NCBI GenBank assembly: GCA_946402595.1
Contig: CAMIWY010000108.1
Span: 1-5,695, forward strand
Direction: 5' to 3'
DNA from: an uncultured Clostridia bacterium
GTDB lineage: Bacteria > Bacillota > Clostridia > Peptostreptococcales > Anaerovoracaceae
Length of the DNA stretch: 5,695 nucleotides
A model generated the notes under the pieces. The model was given only the letters and a program-made list of their open reading frames with translations, was not told the DNA's origin and did no database searches. The first letter of the stretch is position 1. Every line of letters begins with the position of its first letter. A program made the position numbers and the translations under genes. Below are positions 1 through 4,380 of this stretch, piece by piece.

Positions 1-80
1 ATGCGCTGTTCCATGACGGAGAATACATTACGAATGAGCAGATGAACGATAAAAAATTTCTGAAGCTTGTGAACGTATAG
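1..80 (+). CDS. C-terminal end of a probable YoaP-like GNAT acetyltransferase (partial)
   Basis: Only the last 25 codons are in the window, in the frame that starts at base 3 and ends at TAG 78-80. The tail reads as a short beta strand followed by a charged helix, with the core HDGEYITNEQMNDKKFLKLV. From memory, this 'F..G.fvT.E.....KKF.Kl' pattern closes the YoaP-like domain found at the C-terminus of some Firmicutes GNAT acetyltransferases; no catalytic part can be seen here. The stop codon overlaps the ribosome binding site of the next gene (AGGAGG at 79-84), so the two are very likely co-transcribed. The ATG at bases 1-3 is in another frame that stops at 43-45 and is not a start. That a coding tail is present is fairly safe; the family name is tentative. 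Confidence 0.5.
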   Translation, partial: ALFHDGEYITNEQMNDKKFLKLVNV

Positions 81-89
81 GAGGCTGAC

Positions 90-401
90 ATGGCATCATC
101 TAAAGAATATCTGGACTTTGTCCTTGAACAACTGTCAGAACTTGATGAAGTAAGTTTTAGAGCGATGATGGGTGAATACATTCTGTATTATCGCGGAAGA
201 GTATTCGGCGGAATTTACGATGATCGTTTGCTGGTGAAACCTGTACCATCAGCGGTGAAGCTTATGCCGGATGCAACAATGGAACTTCCATATGACGGGG
301 CAAAAGAAATGATCCTGGCAGATGATATTGATAATAGGGAATTTCTGTGCAGGCTTGTCCGGAGCATGTGGGAAGAGCTGCCGGAAAAGAAAAAGAGATG
401 A
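90..401 (+). CDS. TfoX/Sxy N-terminal-domain protein
   Basis: A 103-residue cytoplasmic protein that fills one TfoX N-terminal domain. The pattern is an N-terminal helix (residues 4-18), then FRAMMGEYILYYRG (23-36) matching the family's 'R.MFGgygly.dG' core, then strands GRVFGGIYDDRLLVK (36-50), and a C-terminal helix (82-97) ending in a basic tail PEKKKR. TfoX/Sxy of Haemophilus and E. coli activates competence genes, but it also has a C-terminal domain that is absent here. Stand-alone TfoX_N proteins are common in Firmicutes and have no settled function, so competence should not be inferred. The start is ATG 90, with AGGAGG at 79-84 and 5 nt spacing. It sits 9 nt after the upstream gene, indicating an operon. 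No terminator is visible after it. Family assignment is good; role unknown. Confidence 0.85.
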   Translation: MASSKEYLDFVLEQLSELDEVSFRAMMGEYILYYRGRVFGGIYDDRLLVKPVPSAVKLMPDATMELPYDGAKEMILADDIDNREFLCRLVRSMWEELPEKKKR

Positions 402-517
402 CGGTAATTGTTATTTGCATGCAGACAGGTTCTCGGAGCATATATAGTGAGATTCGAAAGATGATACAGGGATAAGCAGAAGAAGGGTTAAGGTAAGAAT
501 TCCCGGATAGGCCATCA

Positions 518-575
518 TATAATCAACATATAACGAATATACAGTCTTTACAGCAAAGGAGTTAAATGTTAAATA
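518..575 (+). promoter_or_regulatory. candidate promoter elements ahead of the lysozyme gene
   Basis: Two weak options are visible. A perfect -10 box TATAAT lies at 518-523 but has no convincing -35 box 16-18 nt upstream. Alternatively TTTACA (547-552, 5 of 6 to TTGACA) is followed after 17 nt by TAAATA (570-575, 4 of 6 to TATAAT). Either would place the start within about 100 nt of the lysozyme start codon. The rest of the 402-623 spacer shows no gene and no clear terminator for the TfoX gene. Confidence 0.25.
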
Positions 576-614
576 TATTAGGCGGCTGTTTTTTTTATGC
601 CCGTTTCTTAGAAC

Positions 615-620
615 AGGAGA
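615..620 (+). promoter_or_regulatory. ribosome binding site AGGAGA that decides the lysozyme start
   Basis: AGGAGA ends directly against ATG 621, leaving almost no spacer, but stands 4-5 nt from the next in-frame ATG at 624. The second ATG is therefore the better start, and it yields a normal MKKAITV... signal peptide. Confidence 0.6.
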
Positions 621-623
621 ATG

Positions 624-1955
624 ATGAAGAAGGCAATTACTGTCATGTTACTTTTAATACTTGCGATATCCACTGCCGGCATTGAGGTGTCGGCGGCTTA
701 TGATGACCGCAGTGACAATCGTGTACATGATAAGCGATTCCGCAATTCTCTTATCGTAGATGGCGTTGATGTATCGTCCTATCAGGACGATGACATAGAC
801 TGGGAAGCTGCAAAGGCATCGGGAATAGATTTTGCTATAATGCGGATTTCAGTTACGCTCAGCAGATCGGGCAATATTGAGTCCGACAAATCGTTCAGGG
901 AACACTATAATAATGCGAAACGGGCCGGGATGATGTGCGGTGTCTATGTATTCTCTCAGGCAATAAATGCTGAAGAGGGTGCAAGGGAGGCAGAGGCTGC
1001 CATATCAAGACTGCAAAAGCTTGGAATAGGACCTGAAGATCTCATGCTGCCTGTATATATGGACTATGAGTTCTTTAACAAGGGCGGCAGCAGACTCAGT
1101 GGACTCTCAGAGGAGGATGCTGCAGCAGCAACTCAGGCCTTCTGCAAAACTGTTCAGTCTTATGGATATGATGCCGGTATATATGCAAATTCATATTTCT
1201 TCGCTAATTATCTGAATAATGGCCGTGCCCTGCCTGATAATACAGACTTATGGATAGCTCAATACAGTAACTCCATTAATTCAGAATGTGCCTATACAAA
1301 ATGGCAGTACAGCAGCTCAGCGAGGCTGGATGACATTGATTCCGGATCAACTGGCAGAGTCGATATCAATTACTGGTATATTGATAAGAAGACCGAAGAA
1401 TCGGCAATAAACATCTCCGGAAACACCTATGTAGACTATACAGGTGATCCGGTACTGCCTGAATTCGGGATCCATTACAAAGGCAAACATCTTGTAAAAG
1501 GCGTCGACTATATTATCGGAGGCATAAGGAATATAGATATAGGATCGGAATCATATGCTTATATCAAGGGCATAGGAGATTACGAGGGTTACGCACTTGT
1601 GCCTGTCAATATCGAGAACGACATATATGAAAAGATCAATCTTCCGGCAAAGGTCATCACCGACACCAATCTGGAGAATACGGGCTATCTGGTATATTCC
1701 GATACAGGAAGGACAACAATAGGCATAATACCTGAGGGAACGACCGCTGGAGAACTGCTGTCCGATATAGATATCTCAAGTGAGGACTACTATACAAGTG
1801 TCATAGACTCTCAGGGAAACTGCCTGACAGAAAAGGAAAAAGTCGGCTTCAGCAATATGATAGGAGTATTTAGCTGCGAAGATGACACGCTTATCGGAAC
1901 TGTTGATATAGAGACTGAAACCGAAAAAGGAATCAACCATCTGAGACACAAGTGA
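624..1955 (+). CDS. secreted GH25 lysozyme (N-acetylmuramidase) with two C-terminal accessory modules
   Basis: A secreted enzyme of 443 residues that hydrolyses the beta-1,4 bond between MurNAc and GlcNAc in peptidoglycan. Residues 1-25 form a signal peptide (KK, then a hydrophobic core, then VSA-A). The GH25 domain spans about 43-253. It shows VDGVDVSSYQ with catalytic-pocket D49, LPVYMDYEF with the family D-x-E pair D147/E149, GYDAGIYAN, LWIAQYS, WQYSSS and RVDINYWY with D247, so the active site looks complete. Residues about 264-331 form a degenerate copy of the 'YtG.pv.P.....g..L..G.DY.....n...G......G.G.Y.G' beta module common on clostridial surface proteins. Residues about 338-430 resemble a second beta module with the 'G..pGTT..eLls' signature (IIPEGTTAGELLSDI). 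There is no LPXTG or choline-binding repeat. It could serve wall turnover or act against competitors; the gene stands alone before a terminator and lies outside any visible phage cassette. Confidence 0.9.
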   Translation: MKKAITVMLLLILAISTAGIEVSAAYDDRSDNRVHDKRFRNSLIVDGVDVSSYQDDDIDWEAAKASGIDFAIMRISVTLSRSGNIESDKSFREHYNNAKRAGMMCGVYVFSQAINAEEGAREAEAAISRLQKLGIGPEDLMLPVYMDYEFFNKGGSRLSGLSEEDAAAATQAFCKTVQSYGYDAGIYANSYFFANYLNNGRALPDNTDLWIAQYSNSINSECAYTKWQYSSSARLDDIDSGSTGRVDINYWYIDKKTEESAINISGNTYVDYTGDPVLPEFGIHYKGKHLVKGVDYIIGGIRNIDIGSESYAYIKGIGDYEGYALVPVNIENDIYEKINLPAKVITDTNLENTGYLVYSDTGRTTIGIIPEGTTAGELLSDIDISSEDYYTSVIDSQGNCLTEKEKVGFSNMIGVFSCEDDTLIGTVDIETETEKGINHLRHK

Positions 1956-1975
1956 AGAGCTGCAAAGATACAGAT

Positions 1976-1990
1976 CGGGCTTTTTGCCCG
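1976..1990 (+). other. small hairpin just before the lysozyme terminator
   Basis: CGGGC / GCCCG, a perfect 5-bp GC-rich stem with a TTTTT loop, lies 20 nt after the lysozyme stop and just ahead of the main terminator hairpin. It may add to transcript end stability; it has no U-tract of its own. Confidence 0.4.
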
Positions 1991-1996
1991 GCGACT

Positions 1997-2036
1997 GCAG
2001 CAGTATTTCTGAAAGAAGTACTGCTGCTTTTTCTTC
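1997..2036 (+). terminator. strong Rho-independent terminator of the lysozyme gene
   Basis: A 14-bp stem pairs 1997-2010 with 2014-2027 around a GAA loop, with only one T-G wobble, and is followed by TTTTTCTTC (2028-2036). The U-tract on this side only, 41 nt after the stop codon at 1953-1955, marks it as the end of the lysozyme transcript. It isolates the XRE operon downstream from read-through. Confidence 0.88.
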
Positions 2037-2057
2037 GCTCAGACCTTCTTCCGGTAC

Positions 2058-2077
2058 CCGCTTTATGATAAATGCGG
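2058..2077. repeat. imperfect inverted repeat in the spacer
   Basis: CCGC (2058-2061) and GCGG (2074-2077) flank an AT core TTTA/TAAA, giving a short hairpin with a one-base bulge and no U-tract. Function unknown; it may be chance. Confidence 0.25.
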
Positions 2078-2127
2078 ATCTGTCAATTGTATTCCCCTGC
2101 AGTAATCGATAAAATAATAAAGAAGAG

Positions 2128-2208
2128 CCAGTTGCAACTACTGGTTGACAGATTGAAAAGCCTGATTGGTAGAGTGCAACCTCCCAAAACTGTAAATTAC
2201 AGTTGCAA
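2128..2208 (+). promoter_or_regulatory. promoter with palindromic operator cluster ahead of the XRE regulator
   Basis: A perfect -35 box TTGACA lies at 2145-2150. The -10 box is unclear: TAGAGT (2170-2175) gives a long 19-nt spacer. Around it lie a perfect 10-bp palindrome AGTTGCAACT (2130-2139) and a 17-bp palindrome AACTGTAAATTACAGTT (2188-2204). There is an exact 9-bp direct repeat CAGTTGCAA (2129-2137 and 2200-2208, 71 bp apart), and a GGTTG/CAACC inverted pair (2143-2147, 2177-2181) brackets the candidate promoter. The arrangement suits repression, probably autoregulation by the XRE protein. The repeats are seen directly; the binding protein is inferred. Confidence 0.5.
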
Positions 2209-2231
2209 GCACAAAGGAAAGCACTTGAATC

Positions 2232-2237
2232 AGGAGG
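2232..2237 (+). promoter_or_regulatory. ribosome binding site AGGAGG that fixes the XRE start
   Basis: AGGAGG stands 7 nt before ATG 2245. A longer reading frame from TTG 2203 has no ribosome binding site and would run through the palindrome, so the 2245 start is preferred. It also begins with the usual MILADKI of this family. Confidence 0.85.
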
Positions 2238-2244
2238 AACAGAA

Positions 2245-3234
2245 ATGATATTAGCAGACAAGATTATAGAAAACAGGAAGAGAAACGGCTGGTCACAGGA
2301 AGAATTGGCAGACAAGCTCGGCGTATCGAGACAGTCGGTATCCAAGTGGGAAGGAGCTCAGGCAGTTCCTGATATGAAGAAGATAGTAATGATGTCAGAG
2401 ATATTCGGCGTCAGCACAGACTATCTTCTGAGAGACGATATGGAAATTGCAGACCCGAATGAAACAGCACCGGTCGACAGAGGTCTCGAAGATGCCGTCA
2501 GAAGTGTCTCCATGGAAGAGGCTTCCTTATTTCTTGAACACAACGAGCGCGCAGCATCCCGGATCTCTACAGGAGTAATGATGTGCATCCTGTCGCCTGT
2601 TCTGCTTATAGTTGTATCAGGGCTGGCTGAAGCTGGTTTTATAAGTCTCAGCACTGCGGCTGCCGAGGCGGGCGGAACTGCAATACTTATTATCATAGTT
2701 GCGATCGCGGTCGCTCTGTTTGTAAGGGAGGGCATGCGCGGAAAGCCGTATGAATACCTGGACAATACAGCCATCGATACAGAGTATGGAGTCAGCGGGA
2801 TGGTCAGGGAGCGCAGGGATGGCTATGCCGAGAAGCACACCAGACTTCTGATCTTAGGAATAATGATGTGTATTATCGGTGCTGTGCCGATGCTGATCAT
2901 GGAAATGACGAGGTATTCCAACAATACTGACCTGCTTCCTATTGCCGGGGTTGCTGCGATGCTGATCATAGTAGCTGCCGGCGTCAAGCTGATTGTGCTG
3001 ACCTGCATAAGACAGGGCGGCTATGACAGGTTGCTCGAAGAAGGCGACTACACCAGACTCAACAAGAAAGCCGGTAAGTATGACGGTATCTACTGGGCAA
3101 TCGCAACTGCAGTATATCTTGGCTGGAGTTTTGTGACCATGAGATGGGAGATTACCTGGATAGTTTGGCCGGTCGCAGGAGTTCTCTTCGCTGCATACAG
3201 AGAAGTAATGAAAGCTATCGTAAGATCAAGATAA
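2245..3234 (+). CDS. XRE-family transcriptional regulator with C-terminal membrane domain
   Basis: A 329-residue DNA-binding protein tied to the membrane. Residues about 5-61 are an HTH_3/Cro-C1 domain (WSQEELADKLGVSRQSVSKW at 16-35, then P..... and FGVSTDYLL). A linker (62-105) carries VSMEEASLFLEHNE, a conserved stretch I recall from this Firmicutes family. About six hydrophobic segments follow, near 107-126, 143-160, 201-220, 230-254, 281-298 and 302-318, with a basic C-terminal tail. Segments 1 and 3 open with similar sequence (GVMMCILSPV at 110-119, GIMMCIIGAV at 205-214), suggesting an internal duplication. The HTH end would face the cytoplasm. The ligand is unknown. The gene heads an operon with the acetyltransferase, whose ribosome binding site overlaps this stop codon. 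Autoregulation through the upstream palindromes is likely but inferred. Confidence 0.87.
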   Translation: MILADKIIENRKRNGWSQEELADKLGVSRQSVSKWEGAQAVPDMKKIVMMSEIFGVSTDYLLRDDMEIADPNETAPVDRGLEDAVRSVSMEEASLFLEHNERAASRISTGVMMCILSPVLLIVVSGLAEAGFISLSTAAAEAGGTAILIIIVAIAVALFVREGMRGKPYEYLDNTAIDTEYGVSGMVRERRDGYAEKHTRLLILGIMMCIIGAVPMLIMEMTRYSNNTDLLPIAGVAAMLIIVAAGVKLIVLTCIRQGGYDRLLEEGDYTRLNKKAGKYDGIYWAIATAVYLGWSFVTMRWEITWIVWPVAGVLFAAYREVMKAIVRSR

Positions 3235-3251
3235 AAGGAGAAGCTGAAGAA

Positions 3252-3782
3252 ATGGATCCTCATGGAACTGCCGAATTGCGGACGGAGAACCTGGTCCTGC
3301 GAAGATACCATCCCGATGATGCTGAGCAGCTGTATAAATACTTCGGGTCAGACCCTGATATGTATAAATACTCCGGGTGGAATCCTTATGCAACACCTGA
3401 GATGGCGCTTGAGACTGTTCAGCATTTTATCGGCAGCTATGAAGACGGGCATTCATACTCATGGGTGATGGCTGTACGTGGCGATACTGTTGCCGGGACG
3501 ATAGGAGCCTATGACTATGAGGATGGACAGATAGAGGTTGGATTCAGCGTTGCAAAAGAATGGCAGGGACGCGGTCTGGCGACGGAAGCGTTAAAGAAAG
3601 TGCTTGAGCATCTGACAGAAAATGAGGGTATATCCTGCGTGACTGCCTGGTGTGCTGCAGAGAACACTGCTTCAAAGAAAGTACTTGAAAAATCCGGCAT
3701 GAAGATTATCCAGTCTGAAAAGGGCGGTCTGAAAGCCGGTGACAATATATATGATAAGCTAATATACGAATACAGGAAATGA
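3252..3782 (+). CDS. GNAT acetyltransferase, RimJ/RimL type
   Basis: A 176-residue cytoplasmic acetyl-CoA-dependent N-acetyltransferase of the Acetyltransf_3 group. It starts LRTENLVLRRYHPDDAEQLY (9-28), the usual opening of RimJ/RimL-like proteins. The acetyl-CoA pyrophosphate loop is VAKEWQGRGLATEAL (100-114), with the Q/R-x-x-G-x-G/A motif. The following conserved block is ENTASKKVLEKSGMK (137-151). Relatives acetylate ribosomal protein N-termini, other proteins, or small molecules including antibiotics; the substrate cannot be told here. ATG 3252 is chosen because AAAGGAG (3234-3240) precedes it by 11 nt, a little long, and because the domain begins there; extension upstream would run inside the XRE gene. 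The gap to the XRE stop is 17 nt, so the two form an operon closed by the terminator at 3823-3860. Confidence 0.88.
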   Translation: MDPHGTAELRTENLVLRRYHPDDAEQLYKYFGSDPDMYKYSGWNPYATPEMALETVQHFIGSYEDGHSYSWVMAVRGDTVAGTIGAYDYEDGQIEVGFSVAKEWQGRGLATEALKKVLEHLTENEGISCVTAWCAAENTASKKVLEKSGMKIIQSEKGGLKAGDNIYDKLIYEYRK

Positions 3783-3798
3783 TATTATTCGCACATTG

Positions 3799-3822
3799 CG
3801 TTTTCATTTGGCGGTGAAAACG
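3799..3822. other. 8-bp hairpin abutting the operon terminator
   Basis: CGTTTTCA (3799-3806) and TGAAAACG (3815-3822) pair perfectly around an 8-nt loop, ending exactly where the terminator stem begins. Its right arm contains GAAAAC, which could pair instead with GTTTTC at 3855-3860, the start of the terminator's U-tract. Confidence 0.55.
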
Positions 3823-3860
3823 ACAGCAGCCCTGCCGGGAACGGCGGGGCTGCTGTTTTC
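3823..3860 (+). terminator. Rho-independent terminator of the XRE-GNAT operon, probably bidirectional
   Basis: A 15-bp GC-rich stem pairs 3823-3837 with 3842-3856 around a GGAA loop, with one T-G wobble, followed by TTTC. It lies 40 nt after the GNAT stop. Read on the minus strand, the same stem is followed by CGTTTTC, so it can also end the convergent small gene, whose stop lies about 63 nt away. Confidence 0.85.
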
Positions 3861-3919
3861 TCTGGTATTAAGGCATAGCTGTTTTGCTTGCTTTCGTGAA
3901 TGAGACTATCCGAAGTACA

Positions 3920-4123
3920 TTATGCAGGAATGACTTCAAAGATATTGTTATCTGTCTCATGGAAAGACTCAAGTCTGGTCATTATACCTTTTACAGCTTT
4001 CTCGGAGTATGCCTTTGCTTCGTCTTCATCAAAGGTGTTGATGAAGCAATGCTCTTTATTGGAAAGAGCTGCGACATAGCCCGTTTCATTGCTATACTTG
4101 TTAGTCCATTTGATCTTGACCAT
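3920..4123 (-). CDS. small conserved-looking protein of unknown function
   Basis: A 67-residue soluble protein with no signal peptide or membrane segment; I do not recognise a named domain. It begins MVKIKWTNKYSNETGYVAAL, a likely beta hairpin, then has an acidic helix with FDEDEAKAYSEKAVKGIMTRL (about 34-54), and ends NNIFEVIPA as a probable last strand. This fold pattern and the ending recall small uncharacterised Clostridia proteins. Support for a real gene: AAGGAGGT immediately upstream, an open frame with normal codons, its own spacer on both sides, and a terminator that also works on this strand. The start is taken at 4123 rather than the in-frame ATG at 4132, because the ribosome binding site is 10 nt from the former and only 1 nt from the latter. 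It is transcribed towards the GNAT gene and divergently from the carboxypeptidase gene. Confidence 0.72.
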   Translation of the reverse strand: MVKIKWTNKYSNETGYVAALSNKEHCFINTFDEDEAKAYSEKAVKGIMTRLESFHETDNNIFEVIPA

Positions 4124-4132
4124 GATAGTCAT

Positions 4133-4140
4133 ACCTCCTT
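4133..4140 (-). promoter_or_regulatory. ribosome binding site AAGGAGGT of the small minus-strand gene
   Basis: A near-perfect anti-SD match on the minus strand. Its AGGAGG core is 10 nt from ATG 4123 but 1 nt from ATG 4132, so it selects the shorter protein. Confidence 0.75.
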
Positions 4141-4165
4141 TCTGCTGATTTTATTTCCATATAAG

Positions 4166-4229
4166 ACCTTGTAAGGTTAAATAATTGAACCTTAAATACC
4201 ATATTAGGACTTTCAGCTCAATAATTCAA
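4166..4229 (-). promoter_or_regulatory. candidate promoter and operator of the small minus-strand gene
   Basis: On the minus strand TTGAAT (4229-4224) and TAATAT (4206-4201) are spaced by exactly 17 nt, each 4 of 6 to consensus, predicting a start near 4194. An inverted repeat TAAGGTT/AACCTTA (4172-4178 and 4188-4194) covers that start point, and a further ACCTT/AAGGT pair (4166-4170, 4173-4177) overlaps it. This is where a repressor would sit. Elements are seen; the function is inferred. Confidence 0.35.
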
Positions 4230-4292
4230 TGCCCTGAGGTAAGAAAAAATCATCCTGACTTTCAAGCCGAAAGAGAATCAAGCTAAACAGAG

Positions 4293-4321
4293 TTTAAGAA
4301 AATACGGCCGCTGCGTATGCT
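4293..4321 (+). promoter_or_regulatory. weak candidate promoter of the carboxypeptidase gene
   Basis: TTTAAG (4293-4298) and TATGCT (4316-4321) are 17 nt apart, but match consensus at only 3 and 4 of 6 positions. The spacer holds an ATACG/CGTAT inverted repeat (4302-4306, 4314-4318). No better option was found between 4124 and 4380. Confidence 0.2.
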
Positions 4322-4358
4322 ACACTTTCAATATGTAAAGGATACTTTACTCCAGTGT
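4322..4358 (+). other. nested inverted repeats in the carboxypeptidase leader
   Basis: GTAAAG (4335-4340) and CTTTAC (4345-4350) pair around GATA, and an outer ACACT/AGTGT pair (4322-4326, 4354-4358) encloses them. The structure ends about 10 nt before the weak ribosome binding site GGGGA (4369-4373). It could be a DNA operator or an mRNA structure. Confidence 0.4.
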
Positions 4359-4380
4359 TACTAACAGCGGGGAAATCATT

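Noticed and set aside
550..596. Terminator ahead of the lysozyme gene (ACAGC ... GCTGT followed by T tract)
   Set aside because: The stem is only 5 bp with a 30-nt loop, too weak to call.
589..609. Eight-T tract as a phase-variable or frameshift switch fusing the leader frame to the lysozyme
   Set aside because: A one-base deletion would enter the lysozyme frame, but that frame meets a TAG at 609-611 before the lysozyme start, so no fusion results.
624..1955. GH25 enzyme as a phage endolysin
   Set aside because: It has a signal peptide, no holin or phage gene is nearby, and its accessory modules are of bacterial surface-protein type.
2203..2244. N-terminal extension of the XRE regulator from TTG 2203
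   Set aside because: No ribosome binding site, it overlaps the palindrome, and ATG 2245 has an ideal AGGAGG at 7 nt.
1776..2345. Long minus-strand open frame of 189 codons
   Set aside because: It spans the lysozyme 3' end, the terminator, the promoter region and the XRE gene start, and it has no ribosome binding site. Only the spacer part is mentioned as a low-interest finding.
3144..3251. N-terminal extension of the acetyltransferase into the XRE gene
   Set aside because: It would overlap the XRE gene by about 90 bases, and the added residues do not belong to the GNAT fold; ATG 3252 has AAAGGAG upstream.
3235..3860. Toxin-antitoxin reading of the XRE and GNAT pair
   Set aside because: GNAT toxins pair with small RHH antitoxins, whereas this regulator is a 329-residue membrane protein and the GNAT is of the RimJ/RimL type.
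3884..4174. Plus-strand open frame of 96 codons opposite the small minus-strand gene
   Set aside because: It starts at a TTG without a ribosome binding site, its product is hydrophobic and cysteine-rich in the way of antisense shadows, and the minus strand has the clear translation signals.
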